This document shows positions 19,629-28,420 of a DNA stretch of 64,000 nucleotides, piece after piece. Numbering within the stretch: position 1 is the first letter of the stretch; the number at the start of each line of letters is the position of its first letter. The notes below the pieces were generated by a model that saw only the letters and a list, made by a program, of their open reading frames with translations, was not told the DNA's origin and searched no databases. The stretch covers positions 186,001-250,000 of the forward strand of contig CAKPDH010000002.1 in assembly GCA_934148845.1 (NCBI GenBank), read 5' to 3'. The translations under genes and the position numbers were made by a program. Source of the DNA: an uncultured Bacilli bacterium. GTDB lineage: Bacteria > Bacillota_I > Bacilli_A > RF39 > UBA660.

Positions 19629-20162
19629 TAATCTTGACAATTTATCTATTATTTTTGAGTTACCCACATAATATTTTTCTATTTTTTTATCTTTAATTTT
19701 AAATAACACTTCATCATTTATTTTTAAGTTTGATAAATCATCTGTTATATTTAAATCATCTGATATGTATGATTTATTTAATATATCATTTAAATTAACA
19801 TAATAGAATTTAAGTGAATTTTCCTTTTCTTTGTATTTAGCTATATAGTTATCATATAGTTCTTTATAATTAACCTTTATAGAACTATTATCATTAGATT
19901 TCCTATAAGCAAGCACATAATATTCATCTTCTGTTCTATTAGTTAAATTACCAAGTGTTATTACACTTGAATCAATTACTGCATCAGTATTATCATTTAC
20001 TTTAGTTTCTTTTTTTACTACAAATGTTGTTATTATATAAAATATTACAAATACTAATAATATTATTAGTATTATTAACAACATATTCTTTATAGAATAA
20101 TCTGAATTAGTTTGTTTAATTGCTTTTGTATTTTGTGTTTTTTTGATTTTTGCTTTCTTCAC
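19626..20162 (-). CDS. Membrane-anchored protein with a cysteine-less thioredoxin-like domain
   Basis: Translation starts at GTG (20160-20162) behind GGTGAT. The 178 residues comprise a basic N-terminus, one membrane helix (about 28-51) and an external domain. The domain order, EDEYYVLAYRKSN then a helix (YKELYDNYIAKYKEKEN), the strand LKFYYVNLND, NDEVLFKIKDKKIEKYYVG and a final helix, is that of a thioredoxin fold. The CxxC position is occupied by other residues, so it cannot be a disulfide oxidoreductase. Similar anchored domains occur at 14239-14700 and in the tandem proteins at 57613-59591. The function is unknown. Confidence 0.65.
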   Translation of the reverse strand: MKKAKIKKTQNTKAIKQTNSDYSIKNMLLIILIILLVFVIFYIITTFVVKKETKVNDNTDAVIDSSVITLGNLTNRTEDEYYVLAYRKSNDNSSIKVNYKELYDNYIAKYKEKENSLKFYYVNLNDILNKSYISDDLNITDDLSNLKINDEVLFKIKDKKIEKYYVGNSKIIDKLSRL

Positions 20163-20207
20163 TTATATCACCAAGTAATATTATAACACTTTTTTTAGAT
20201 ATTTCAA

Positions 20208-21278
20208 TTATTTTCCAACAGTTTTAACACTTATTGATTGAGCTACAGTTAGCAATTCATCAACGTTCATAGAATCCGACATTACTGAATATTCTACTCC
20301 ATTACTAATCCAAGATACGGAATAATCAGTTATAGAACCTACTGTATCAAGAATTAAGTATGGATCACCATATACATAATTAGTTGAAGATGCATCACCT
20401 ACTGTTTCTTGAACTATTGTAAATGAAGATTCACCATTAAATGTTAGAATAACTCTTTCACCGGAATTAGTAGATACAACATCTTGACTAGATAAATAAG
20501 TATCAACAGGAACATACATAGGATAGATTATTTCATCTATTTTCGATGTTGTTGAATCTTCTTTTCTAGTTTCTTCATTATTTGTATCTTTATTCTGTGT
20601 GTTGTTATTTTGATCATTATCAGATTTTTCTAAATCTTTTTTATTAGTATCATTTTCTTCTGATGTTTTATATTTATTTACATCAAAATAATCATCTTCA
20701 AATGTCTTTTTAAAATCAATGTCTACAATATTTAAACTCATTTTTACTGTATTACTACTATCTATTACTTCTACTTTTTTAATAGTATTATCTTTTGCAA
20801 CATATACTTTTTGCATTTTAAAATCTTTTTCTGTAGAATAATTTACTTTACTTGTAATTATGTATCCATCTTGTGTGTTTTTGATATTAGACTCTGAATC
20901 TTTAGTAATATCATTTATTACAGGCTGTAATAAGTATATTTGTGAATTATTGTATGGCCAATCACTTTGAAATTTGAAACTTTTGTTTAATGAAGGTGTT
21001 AATACATATACACCATCTTTATTTTTTAATATTATTTGTTTATGATTATTATTTTTGTTTACTAATTCTACTTTAAAGTAATCTCCTTTCATATATGAAG
21101 ATTGAACATCATAAGAATATTTTTCCTCATTCCTATAGATATCCAAAGTTGCTATTAAATGATATGATTTGCAGCTATTTAATTGTTTGTCTAATTTTTT
21201 TATTATATTTTTATTATTAGATTTACCACATCCTGTTAATAGTAAAATTACACCTAAAAATATAAAAATTTTTTTCAT
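20208..21278 (-). CDS. GerS-like lipoprotein: LolA-type domain plus DUF4367 domain
   Basis: A lipoprotein signal with lipobox LLTGC (Cys17) starts the 356-residue protein. Residues about 30-205 look like the LolA/RseB-type half-barrel (NSCKSYHLIATLDI... YKLYIKNKDGVYVLTPSLNKSFKFQSDWPYN). A Asn/Asp/Lys-rich linker (about 210-250) follows, and the C-terminal 100 residues have the DUF4367 pattern. GerS of Clostridioides difficile has a LolA-type fold and is needed for the amidase CwlD to make muramic-delta-lactam in cortex. A CwlD gene is present at 51303-51962, so a GerS-type role is plausible but unproven. AGGTGAA precedes the ATG. Confidence 0.7.
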   Translation of the reverse strand: MKKIFIFLGVILLLTGCGKSNNKNIIKKLDKQLNSCKSYHLIATLDIYRNEEKYSYDVQSSYMKGDYFKVELVNKNNNHKQIILKNKDGVYVLTPSLNKSFKFQSDWPYNNSQIYLLQPVINDITKDSESNIKNTQDGYIITSKVNYSTEKDFKMQKVYVAKDNTIKKVEVIDSSNTVKMSLNIVDIDFKKTFEDDYFDVNKYKTSEENDTNKKDLEKSDNDQNNNTQNKDTNNEETRKEDSTTSKIDEIIYPMYVPVDTYLSSQDVVSTNSGERVILTFNGESSFTIVQETVGDASSTNYVYGDPYLILDTVGSITDYSVSWISNGVEYSVMSDSMNVDELLTVAQSISVKTVGK

Positions 21279-21380
21279 CTTTCACCTCATTTTTCAATTA
21301 AGTATATGGATTAAAATATTAAATATGAATAATTTGTTAAAATGTGGTAAAAATATAGAATGATAGAAAGGAATGAATAT

Positions 21381-21578
21381 ATGGAAGGATTACAAAAATT
21401 TTGTTTAGTACTAACAATTATAGGTGCAATTAATTGGGGATTAATTGGTTTATTTGACTTTAATTTAGTTACTTGGCTTTTTAAAGACTCAATTATTACT
21501 AAAATTATTTATATAGTTGTTGGAGTATGCGGCATTATCAATATTGGAATTTTATTTAATCATATTGAAGCAAAATAA
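21381..21578 (+). CDS. DUF378 small membrane protein (YuzA-like)
   Basis: The ATG at 21381 follows GAAAGGA; seven earlier codons are open but less likely. The 65-residue protein has two helices and the DUF378 signature IGAINWGLIGLFDFNLV (residues 15-31), then the second helix with VGVCGIINIGIL. It is a monocistronic gene with a strong terminator. The family is common in Bacillota; its function is unknown. Confidence 0.85.
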   Translation: MEGLQKFCLVLTIIGAINWGLIGLFDFNLVTWLFKDSIITKIIYIVVGVCGIINIGILFNHIEAK

Positions 21579-21611
21579 AAAGATCAAAATTTTGATCTTT
21601 TAATTTTTTTT
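21577..21611. terminator. Bidirectional terminator
   Basis: AAAAGATCAAAATTTTGATCTTTT is a perfect 24-nt palindrome between the converging DUF378 and cdaR genes, followed by AATTTTTTTT on the plus strand and TTTTTATTTT on the minus strand. Confidence 0.85.
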
Positions 21612-22943
21612 AGTTATTACAATTGTTGCTTCTGTTCTTTTTGCCTTATATATTGCTAAAGGATTAGTACCTTTTACAATTATTTCTTTTGTATATTTTC
21701 CTTCACTTAATCCAGATAAATCTACATATACAGTTATATCTGATTCATCTATTGTTGAAAGAACACTACTTGCGCCCTGAACCTCTACTGTTATGAATCC
21801 ATTTTCATTATCTATTGGTTGAGCACTAAGACCTTCTCCAACATTTATTCCAGTAAGTGGAATGTTAAATTTAATTGGTTCGCTTGATGAAGCAGTTACA
21901 GATATATTAACAGTTACATAATCAGCACTTATAGACTTAACACCAGCTGGTTTAGTTATTTCTGTTTTAAATGAAGTATCACTCGTAATATTTGAGACAT
22001 CGACATTTACATCTAATGAATTAATTGAATTTAAAGTTTCGCTATCACCATAAATCGTTACTTCATTTTGACTAAATGAATAGCCACTTATAGCCTTACC
22101 TGTAGCTAATTTTCCTTTTGGTATAAAATTAAGTGGAACTTTTTTGCTTGGAGATGCTAAATTTACCTCTGCACTTACTTTTGCTGGAACAAATTCAACG
22201 TCTACAACATCACCTTTTGCATCATAAGCTTTTAGTACAACATCATTTAACTTATGTGTACCTGATTCTTTGCTTCCTATTTGTTCTACATCAATTAATG
22301 CCTTTACAGTTGATACTTGATTTATTTTATACTCGGCGCCACGTATAGTAACCTCATCTGTATCAAGTTTAACACTATTAACTACTAAAGTACTATCTAA
22401 TTTATTACCATTTACTATATCATAAGTAAGATTTCTAGTATCTGATACTTTTTTATACACAATTACTGTTGCAACACTTGGATTTACATTATATTCAATA
22501 TTTGAAGTACCATGATCATATTTTATATTTACTCTATGAGTACCTGGAGTAAGTCCAGTTAAATCAATCGTAACGCCATTATTAGATGATTGTTTTGCAA
22601 TATACAAATCTGCCTTACTTCCAATAAGTGTTACTTCTACCTTCTCAGGTAGTCCCTCAACTACATATTGCTCATCATTATATATTACGTTAACTTTTTG
22701 ATCTTTTAATACTTCTGCTGATTGATTAGAAAAGTCAATAATTTTTCTATCCACAACAATAAATATTCCAATAGAAAGAGCTAATGAAACAAATAGAAGT
22801 GTTGTAGATTTTGATAACCAAGTTTCAAAAGTTTTACTTGGCCTACTAGCTTTTTTTGATATTTTATACACTAATCTTGTTATTGGCATTATTATTTTTC
22901 TATCGAAGAAATTGAATATACTTTTGATAAAATTATTCTTCAT
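21600..22943 (-). CDS. cdaR: CdaR, YbbR-domain regulator of diadenylate cyclase
   Basis: I chose the ATG at 22943 because GGAG lies 9 nt before it; a longer frame would overlap cdaA further. The 447 residues have one membrane helix (about 47-67) and four YbbR repeats outside the membrane, visible as recurring VTVRGAEYKINQVSTVKALIDV / VTIYGDSETLNSINSLDVNVDV / VEVQGASSVLSTIDESDITVYVDLSGL units. CdaR controls the activity of the cyclase CdaA, whose gene it overlaps by 11 nt. glmM, usually third in this operon, is not here. Confidence 0.93.
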   Translation of the reverse strand: MKNNFIKSIFNFFDRKIIMPITRLVYKISKKASRPSKTFETWLSKSTTLLFVSLALSIGIFIVVDRKIIDFSNQSAEVLKDQKVNVIYNDEQYVVEGLPEKVEVTLIGSKADLYIAKQSSNNGVTIDLTGLTPGTHRVNIKYDHGTSNIEYNVNPSVATVIVYKKVSDTRNLTYDIVNGNKLDSTLVVNSVKLDTDEVTIRGAEYKINQVSTVKALIDVEQIGSKESGTHKLNDVVLKAYDAKGDVVDVEFVPAKVSAEVNLASPSKKVPLNFIPKGKLATGKAISGYSFSQNEVTIYGDSETLNSINSLDVNVDVSNITSDTSFKTEITKPAGVKSISADYVTVNISVTASSSEPIKFNIPLTGINVGEGLSAQPIDNENGFITVEVQGASSVLSTIDESDITVYVDLSGLSEGKYTKEIIVKGTNPLAIYKAKRTEATIVITKKN

Positions 22944-23742
22944 CAGTATCACTCTCCTCTTCAATAATTAATGATTTTTTAGGACTTAATTCCTCTAGTA
23001 ACATTACCTTTATTTCATCTGGTGTTAGATTGTAATGTAATTTTCCATCTATAGCTACTGATAATCTTCCAGTCTCCTCTGAAACAATTAGTGAAATACA
23101 ATCTGTTATCTCAGCTATACCTAATGCAGCTCTATGACGAGTACCTAATCTTTTTATAACTTTTGAATTTTCGCTAGTAGGAAAAACTGCTCTAGCACAA
23201 GTTATTTTATCGCCTTGTATAATCACACCGCCATCATGTAATGGATTATTTGGGAAAAATATAGAAATTAATAACTCACTTGAAATATCTGCATATATTT
23301 TTTTTGCTTTTTGAATATAGTCATTTAAACTATTATCTCTTTCAATAATTATAAGAGCTCCCGTTCTAGTTTTTCTAAGCGAATCCATAGCGCTTACTAT
23401 TTCATAAACTACACGTTCTCTTTCATCAACTGTCAACACCTTATGTCTACCAAGGAGCTGACTCCTACCTATTTGTTCCAACACATTCCTAATTTCAGGT
23501 TGAAATATTATTATAAGCGCAAGTATTCCCCATTCTATCACATAATCAAGTAAAAAACCTATGGTTGCTAAACCTGCCCAAGAACTAATAACTTTAAGAA
23601 TTAATATAAATATTATTCCCTTAAATAGTAATACCATTTTTACATTTTTACTTAAGCTTTTCAAAACATAATATAACACTAGCCAAACAAGCAATACGTC
23701 AATTATTTTTTTAACTAAATCGACAATCCAATCAAACGTCAT
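22933..23742 (-). CDS. cdaA: CdaA, membrane diadenylate cyclase (c-di-AMP synthase)
   Basis: The 269-residue protein has three N-terminal membrane helices (about 10-30, 36-54, 60-80) and a DAC domain. The catalytic motifs are intact, LHDGG at 168-172 and GTRHRA at 200-205. It converts two ATP to c-di-AMP, which governs potassium, osmotic balance and wall homeostasis. A GAGGAGG site precedes the ATG, and a TGATATAAT -10 element lies about 25 nt upstream. The gene order cdaA-cdaR is conserved throughout Bacillota. Confidence 0.96.
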   Translation of the reverse strand: MTFDWIVDLVKKIIDVLLVWLVLYYVLKSLSKNVKMVLLFKGIIFILILKVISSWAGLATIGFLLDYVIEWGILALIIIFQPEIRNVLEQIGRSQLLGRHKVLTVDERERVVYEIVSAMDSLRKTRTGALIIIERDNSLNDYIQKAKKIYADISSELLISIFFPNNPLHDGGVIIQGDKITCARAVFPTSENSKVIKRLGTRHRAALGIAEITDCISLIVSEETGRLSVAIDGKLHYNLTPDEIKVMLLEELSPKKSLIIEEESDTDEE

Positions 23743-23861
23743 TTTAATCCTCCTCTATACTTATAGATTATATCATATTAATTTAAAAAAATAAATTAGA
23801 ATTTGATTTAATTTTTTTAAACTTAAAGAATGCCTTATAAACAAAGAGCTAAATTCAAATA

Positions 23862-23884
23862 CAAAAAAACTCCATAAAGGAGTT
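23862..23884 (-). terminator. Terminator of tRNA-Ala
   Basis: AACTCC and GGAGTT form a 6-bp stem with a 5-nt loop, followed on the minus strand by seven T. Confidence 0.75.
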
Positions 23885-23895
23885 AATAATCATTA

Positions 23896-23972
23896 TGGTG
23901 GAGAATAAGGGACTCGAACCCTTGACCCCCTGCGTGCAAGGCAGATGCTCTAGCCAACTGAGCTAATTCCCC
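23896..23972 (-). tRNA. tRNA-Ala (TGC)
   Basis: GGGGAATTAGCTCAG start, anticodon loop CTTGCAC (anticodon TGC), GGTTCGAGTCC T-arm, CCA encoded. It is a single-gene unit with promoter at 23986-24014. Confidence 0.95.
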
Positions 23973-23985
23973 AAATGACTATTAA

Positions 23986-24014
23986 AATATATCATATATA
24001 TTTTTCTTTGTCAA
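23986..24014 (-). promoter_or_regulatory. Promoter of tRNA-Ala
   Basis: Minus-strand TTGACA (24009-24014), 17-nt spacer ending in TGA, and TATATT (23986-23991), the same architecture as the rRNA promoters. Confidence 0.8.
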
Positions 24015-24030
24015 GCGTCTTTTCTTAATT

Positions 24031-24459
24031 TTAATGAATTTCTGGACATATAGCCTTATCTGGCTCATAAAAGCAGTGATTCTTATACTTTCCAGAATTG
24101 CGTTGGTCATACCAAGTCGGTCTACACAGTTCTCCTGTTTTAGGTGCATAAAACCAAAGAGCATTAGTTGCTGGATAATAATATTCCCCTTTTAAAACTC
24201 TATCTGCAAGCGCTCGTTCTTGAGACGTAGGATTACTAAAAAATAAAGGGCTATCTATACCTGAAAATCCACCTGGATTTTGATATATCATATCACTTAT
24301 TGTATTTATATCTTTAAACGTCAAACACCTTCCAATGGTTCTATTCACCCCTACATTTCCTACCATAAGCATACCAAGATTACCTTCACCAAGAGCTTCA
24401 GCTCGCATAAGTCTTGCAAGTAGGTCTCTCTCTTTACTTGTATAATTAACAATTCCCAT
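24031..24459 (-). CDS. CwlJ/SleB-family cell wall hydrolase
   Basis: The ATG at 24459 follows AGGTGAG; a GTG three codons upstream lies within that site. The 142-residue protein is a bare hydrolase-2 domain: LLARLMRAEALGEGNLGMLMVGNVGVNR (residues 10-37) with the catalytic Glu in RAEALGE, the following FKDINTISDMIYQ and the typical ERALADRVLKG and NALWFYAP segments. The length matches CwlJ, a lytic transglycosylase-like enzyme that digests spore cortex during germination. There is no signal peptide, as for CwlJ, which is deposited from the mother cell. Confidence 0.88.
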   Translation of the reverse strand: MGIVNYTSKERDLLARLMRAEALGEGNLGMLMVGNVGVNRTIGRCLTFKDINTISDMIYQNPGGFSGIDSPLFFSNPTSQERALADRVLKGEYYYPATNALWFYAPKTGELCRPTWYDQRNSGKYKNHCFYEPDKAICPEIH

Positions 24460-24493
24460 ATAACTCACCTATAATATAATATGCAAAAAAGTA

Positions 24494-24522
24494 TTGATGT
24501 ATAAAAAAAAATATGTTATACT
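24494..24522 (+). promoter_or_regulatory. Promoter of tRNA-Trp
   Basis: TTGATG (24494-24499), 17-nt spacer and TATACT (24517-24522), 12 nt before the tRNA. Confidence 0.75.
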
Positions 24523-24533
24523 TATTAAGTCAC

Positions 24534-24607
24534 AGGGGTATAGTTCAATGGTAGAATAACGGTCTCCAAAACCGCTGATGTGGGTTCAACTCCTGCTACC
24601 CCTGCCA
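24534..24607 (+). tRNA. tRNA-Trp (CCA), intact copy
   Basis: AGGGGTATAGTTCAATGG start, anticodon loop CTCCAAA (anticodon CCA), GGGTTCAACTCC T-arm and encoded CCA. From 24564 to 24607 (anticodon loop to CCA) it is identical to 28421-28464, as expected for an integration site within this gene. Confidence 0.96.
24564..24607 (+). repeat. 44-bp direct repeat, left copy (putative attL inside tRNA-Trp)
   Basis: The 3' part of tRNA-Trp (CTCCAAAACC...CCCTGCCA) matches 28421-28464 base for base. Site-specific integrases commonly recombine in the 3' half of tRNA genes and regenerate it. Confidence 0.85.
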
Positions 24608-24616
24608 AGAAAATAC

Positions 24617-24658
24617 CGATTTTTTTCCTTATAAAATAAGGGGAAAATCGTTTTTTTT
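24617..24658 (+). terminator. Terminator downstream of tRNA-Trp (island side)
   Basis: CGATTTT/AAAATCG and CCTTAT/ATAAGG pair with an AAA loop, followed by eight T. Confidence 0.8.
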
Positions 24659-24739
24659 ATGTAAAAATTATTATTGTTTTTTAAATATGACTTGCAATAA
24701 TTTTTGTTAAGAGTTAACATCACACTAAAGGTGATAAAA

Positions 24740-25000
24740 TTGATAATTCATAAAAATTACGATGTAGATGAAGGTTGTTTGGCATTGCTTAATATTTTGG
24801 AGAATATGTTTATTAGTGAATGTGTTTCTGTTCCAAGAGATATATATAGAAAAATTGAAAAATTATACGATATGTTAGTTGAATATTTAGATGGAAATTA
24901 TTTGGATGCCGATGTGATAAATATTAAATTAGTTCGAGAGGTAACATTTAAAGTTTTAACTAATAAAGAACTATCGAGAAAGAGAATCATAAACAATTGA
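24740..25000 (+). CDS. Small helical protein, function unknown, TTG start
   Basis: AGGTGAT lies 4 nt before a TTG codon at 24740, giving 86 residues; earlier in-frame codons have no ribosome site. The sequence has helices (ALLNILENMFIS, RDIYRKIEKLYDMLVEYL, KLVREVTFKVL) with acidic patches and no recognisable motif. It is the first gene after tRNA-Trp in the putative island, where integrases or excisionases often lie, but it resembles neither. A possible promoter, TTGCAA and TAACAT with a 17-nt spacer, and a small palindrome GTTAA-gag-TTAAC precede it. Confidence 0.6.
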   Translation: MIIHKNYDVDEGCLALLNILENMFISECVSVPRDIYRKIEKLYDMLVEYLDGNYLDADVINIKLVREVTFKVLTNKELSRKRIINN

Positions 25001-25069
25001 CTTTTATTTTATTTGTTTGCCGATTTCGGTAAAAGTATGATATAATTTAAATATGGAGAGGAGAAAGAT

Positions 25070-25648
25070 ATGAAAAAACAAAATATTTTTATAATAGGTT
25101 TGATATTATTAGCTGTTATCTTATTTATAATATTCATACTAGTATCAGGTAGTGGTAACAAAGGTAGTGTTGAGACACCAAAAGACATTAATGACATTAT
25201 TAATACTATAAATAAAAATAACAAAAATGTTTTACCTGAACTTGAAACTATGAAAGTAGATATAAAGAATATTGACGAAGTTACTAGTTATACTGGTTTA
25301 AAAACAAATGATGGTATCGAATCAATTGTTGTATCAGTACCATTGATAACAGCACAAGCTTATTCAGTGGCTATTGTTAAGGTTAAAGATAATGCTAATG
25401 TAGAAAAAATTAAACAAGAGATGTTAGATAATATTGATATGAGACGTTGGATTTGTGTTTCTGCAGAACAATTATATATCACTAATAGTGGTAATGTAAT
25501 ATTCTCTGTAATGGCTGATAAAGATATTGCTAAAACAGTATATAATGATTTTAAGAAATATGTAAATAATAATATTGGAAAAGAATTAGAAAAATCAAAT
25601 AACGAAGAAAATATAGAACTTCCACCAGAAATGCCAGCAGAAGAATAA
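25070..25648 (+). CDS. DUF4358 membrane-anchored protein
   Basis: The ATG follows GGAGAGGAG. One membrane helix (about 7-26) leads to an external alpha/beta domain of the DUF4358 type: DVTSYTGLKTNDGIESIVVSVPLITAQAYSVAIVKVKDNANVEKIKQEM and NSGNVIFSVMADKDIAKTVYNDF. The 192-residue protein ends in a Glu/Pro-rich tail. In other Bacillota this family is often encoded with MBOAT and DHHW proteins, as here, so an accessory role in extracellular O-acetylation is inferred from context. Confidence 0.8.
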   Translation: MKKQNIFIIGLILLAVILFIIFILVSGSGNKGSVETPKDINDIINTINKNNKNVLPELETMKVDIKNIDEVTSYTGLKTNDGIESIVVSVPLITAQAYSVAIVKVKDNANVEKIKQEMLDNIDMRRWICVSAEQLYITNSGNVIFSVMADKDIAKTVYNDFKKYVNNNIGKELEKSNNEENIELPPEMPAEE

Positions 25649-25652
25649 TGAA

Positions 25653-25675
25653 GCACCTTTTAAGGTGTCTTTTTA
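25653..25675 (+). terminator. Weak hairpin between DUF4358 and MBOAT genes
   Basis: CACCTT and AAGGTG pair with a 2-nt spacer (loop of 4 once the end pair opens), followed by TCTTTTT. It precedes the ribosome site of the next gene by a few nt, so it may attenuate rather than end transcription. Confidence 0.5.
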
Positions 25676-25687
25676 AAGGAGGATAAA

Positions 25688-27085
25688 ATGTTATTTACTA
25701 GTATTAGTTTTTTATATTATTTTTTACCAGCATTAATAATTATATATTTTATAACACCTAAAAAATATAAAAATATTATTTTATTAATTGCTTCTTTATT
25801 ATTTTATTTTTACGGAGAACCTAAATATGTTTTTTTAATGATTGCAGAAATTATTATTGCTTATATAGGTGCTATTTTAATTGATAAATATAAAAATCAA
25901 AGTAAAAATATATTAATAACAACTTTATTTATACATGTATTTTTATTAATAATATTTAAATATACTGATTTTATTATACAATCAATTAATGATATATCTA
26001 ATGCTAATATTAAATTATTAAATATTGCATTACCAATAGGAATATCATTTTATACATTTCAAATTATAAGTTATGTTATTGATGTATATAATGGAAAAGT
26101 TAAAGTTCAAAAAAACATTATAAATTTAGCCACTTATGTATCTTTATTTCCACAGTTAGTCGCAGGACCTATTGTTAGATATCAGACAGTAGAAAAAGAA
26201 TTAGATGATAGAGTACATAGTTTTAATAATTTTGCATATGGTATAAGAAGATTTTCTATTGGACTTGCTAAAAAAGTATTAATAGCAAATGCTTTGGGAG
26301 AACTTTGTACTAAAGCTTTTGCTCTAAATGAAACAACCGTAATATTTTATTGGATATTTGGTATAAGTTATATGCTACAGTTATATTTTGATTTTTCTGC
26401 TTATAGTGATATGGCTATTGGTCTTGGAAAAATATTTGGATTTAATTTCCCTGAAAACTTTAATTACCCATATATATCAAAAAGTATAACTGAGTTTTGG
26501 CGTAGATGGCACATATCTCTTAGTACATGGTTTAAAGATTATGTTTATATTCCACTTGGGGGTAATAGAGATGGTAAATATAAACAAATAAGAAATATTT
26601 TAATAGTATGGTTATTAACTGGAATATGGCATGGTGCTAATTGGACTTTTTTAATATGGGGATTATTGTTTGGAATTATTCTTATAATAGAAAAAATATT
26701 CCTTAATAAATTTATGGAAAAATTACCTTCTTTTATAAGAAGAATATATGTGTTATTTATTGTCATGATATTATTTATTATATTTAATTCTGACAATATG
26801 CAAGTGGCTTTAACTAATATTAAAGGATTATTTGGTATGAATGGAGAAGTTTTTATTAATGATTATACACTTCATTACTTAAAGAGTTATTTACCATTAC
26901 TAATTATCTCTTTATTTGGAGCGACCCCTTTTATTAAAATATTAATAGATAAATTAAGAAAAAATAAATATGTAAATAACATAATTAATATTTTAGAGCC
27001 AATTTTAATAGTAATCATATTAGTTGTTGTTACTTCTTATTTGATAGATAATTCATATAATCCATTTTTATATTTTAGATTTTAA
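25688..27085 (+). CDS. MBOAT-family membrane O-acyltransferase (AlgI/PatA type)
   Basis: The 465-residue polytopic protein has about ten or eleven membrane helices. It shows the MBOAT signatures: VAGPIVRY and YPYISKSITEFWRRWHISLSTWFKDYVYIPLGGNR near residues 260-297, and GIWHGANWTFLIWGL around residue 315 with the catalytic His. Such enzymes pass acetyl groups across the membrane to a partner that acetylates a surface polymer. The next gene, 12 nt on, encodes that type of partner (DHHW/AlgX-like). GGAGGATAAA precedes the start. Confidence 0.92.
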   Translation: MLFTSISFLYYFLPALIIIYFITPKKYKNIILLIASLLFYFYGEPKYVFLMIAEIIIAYIGAILIDKYKNQSKNILITTLFIHVFLLIIFKYTDFIIQSINDISNANIKLLNIALPIGISFYTFQIISYVIDVYNGKVKVQKNIINLATYVSLFPQLVAGPIVRYQTVEKELDDRVHSFNNFAYGIRRFSIGLAKKVLIANALGELCTKAFALNETTVIFYWIFGISYMLQLYFDFSAYSDMAIGLGKIFGFNFPENFNYPYISKSITEFWRRWHISLSTWFKDYVYIPLGGNRDGKYKQIRNILIVWLLTGIWHGANWTFLIWGLLFGIILIIEKIFLNKFMEKLPSFIRRIYVLFIVMILFIIFNSDNMQVALTNIKGLFGMNGEVFINDYTLHYLKSYLPLLIISLFGATPFIKILIDKLRKNKYVNNIINILEPILIVIILVVVTSYLIDNSYNPFLYFRF

Positions 27086-27096
27086 GGAGGTTATAC

Positions 27097-28179
27097 ATGA
27101 ACGATAAAATTAAAGATATAGTTGTAACTTTAGTATTTCTTTTTACTATAATTTCATTATTTTTGATTAATGTTATAAAAAAAGATACTGATATTTCTAT
27201 AGCAGAGAGAAGAAAACTTGCTACTATGCCAGAATTAACTACTAAAAGCTTGTTTGATGGTACTTATTTTAAGAGTTTTGATTCCTATGTTACGGATCAA
27301 TTTGTGGGAAGAGATACTTTTAGAAAAATTAAAATAGATATAGAATTATCTGTTAAAGGTGAATATAATAATTTATATATGTATGATGATTATATTATTG
27401 AAGAAATATTTCCTTTAAATACTAATTCTATTAATAATTTAACTAATAAGATTAATTATATAAAAAATACATATTTAAATAATAATAGTAACATTTATTA
27501 TACTATTATTCCTGATAAAAATTACTTTGTTAATAAAGGCAATTTAAAACTTGATTATAATAAATTACAAGATATGATGAAAAATAATCTATCAAATCTT
27601 AATTATATAAATATATTTGATAAATTAAAACTTAATAATTATTATAAGACTGATACTCATTGGAAACAAGAAGATTTATTTAGTGTCGCAAATACTATTG
27701 CTAATCAAATGAATTTTGATATAACTAATAACAATGTTATAAATACAGTTACTACTTTTAAAGGTAGTTATGCTGGTAGATTATCAGTAACTAAAGATAT
27801 TGATACTATAAAAACTATATCTAATCCATCTACTCTTAATAGTAGTGTGTATAATTATGAAACTAAAAAATATACACAAATATATGATTATGATAAAATA
27901 AAATCATTAGATAAATATGACATATATTTATCAGGAGCATCTTCTATTATAGATATTGTTAATCCGACCTCAATTAGTAATAAAGAATTGATTGTTTTTC
28001 GTGATTCTTATGGCAGTAGTTTAATTCCTCTATTAATAGATGGTTATAAGAAGATTACTGTTATTGATATTAGATATGTTTCTTCAAGAATTTTGAATAA
28101 TTATATAAAATTTAATAATCAAGATGTTCTTTTTATGTATAGTATATTAACTATAAATAATAGTTTTTCTATGAGATAA
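27097..28179 (+). CDS. DHHW-family SGNH-like acetyltransferase (AlgX/AlgJ type)
   Basis: The 360-residue protein has an N-terminal membrane helix (about 8-26) and an extracytoplasmic domain. It has the family motif TDTHWK around residue 185, which holds the catalytic Asp/His, and FRDSYGSSLIP near residue 302 with the nucleophilic Ser. It should accept acetyl groups from the adjacent MBOAT protein and place them on a polysaccharide. The operon ends in a terminator after the stop codon. It is the last gene of the putative island. Confidence 0.85.
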   Translation: MNDKIKDIVVTLVFLFTIISLFLINVIKKDTDISIAERRKLATMPELTTKSLFDGTYFKSFDSYVTDQFVGRDTFRKIKIDIELSVKGEYNNLYMYDDYIIEEIFPLNTNSINNLTNKINYIKNTYLNNNSNIYYTIIPDKNYFVNKGNLKLDYNKLQDMMKNNLSNLNYINIFDKLKLNNYYKTDTHWKQEDLFSVANTIANQMNFDITNNNVINTVTTFKGSYAGRLSVTKDIDTIKTISNPSTLNSSVYNYETKKYTQIYDYDKIKSLDKYDIYLSGASSIIDIVNPTSISNKELIVFRDSYGSSLIPLLIDGYKKITVIDIRYVSSRILNNYIKFNNQDVLFMYSILTINNSFSMR

Positions 28180-28181
28180 GG

Positions 28182-28204
28182 AATCTATTTAATTAGATTT
28201 TTTT
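28182..28204 (+). terminator. Terminator of the O-acetylation operon
   Basis: AATCTA and TAGATT form a 6-bp stem with a 6-nt loop, followed by a run of seven T. Confidence 0.7.
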
Positions 28205-28287
28205 CTTTTGTTAACTTTTGAATAAATAAGCCACCTGTAACTCTTTTTTTATTTACTTTTTTCGAAAATGGAAATTTTCTTATTGGC

Positions 28288-28305
28288 ACTTTTGGTGGCA
28301 AAAGT
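28288..28305. repeat. Inverted repeat near the right end of the island
   Basis: ACTTTTG and CAAAAGT form a 7-bp palindrome around GTGG. The 28205-28420 stretch otherwise contains no gene. Such short repeats near an att site could be integrase-arm sites, but this is conjecture. Confidence 0.4.
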
Positions 28306-28370
28306 ATTGTATTAAATCAAATTGCAGTATATAAAGTAGTGTCAAAATGAATACAATAGGTTTTATTTAT

Positions 28371-28398
28371 TGGTATTTAGGGTATGGTATTTAGGGTA
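28371..28398. repeat. 14-bp tandem duplication
   Basis: TGGTATTTAGGGTA occurs twice in exact tandem, 22 bp before the right tRNA-Trp fragment. Confidence 0.8.
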
Positions 28399-28420
28399 TT
28401 TTGAAAGTGATTTTTATCGC

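Noticed and set aside
21169..22348. Plus-strand frames opposite the lipoprotein and cdaR genes
   Set aside because: Antisense shadows of well-supported genes.
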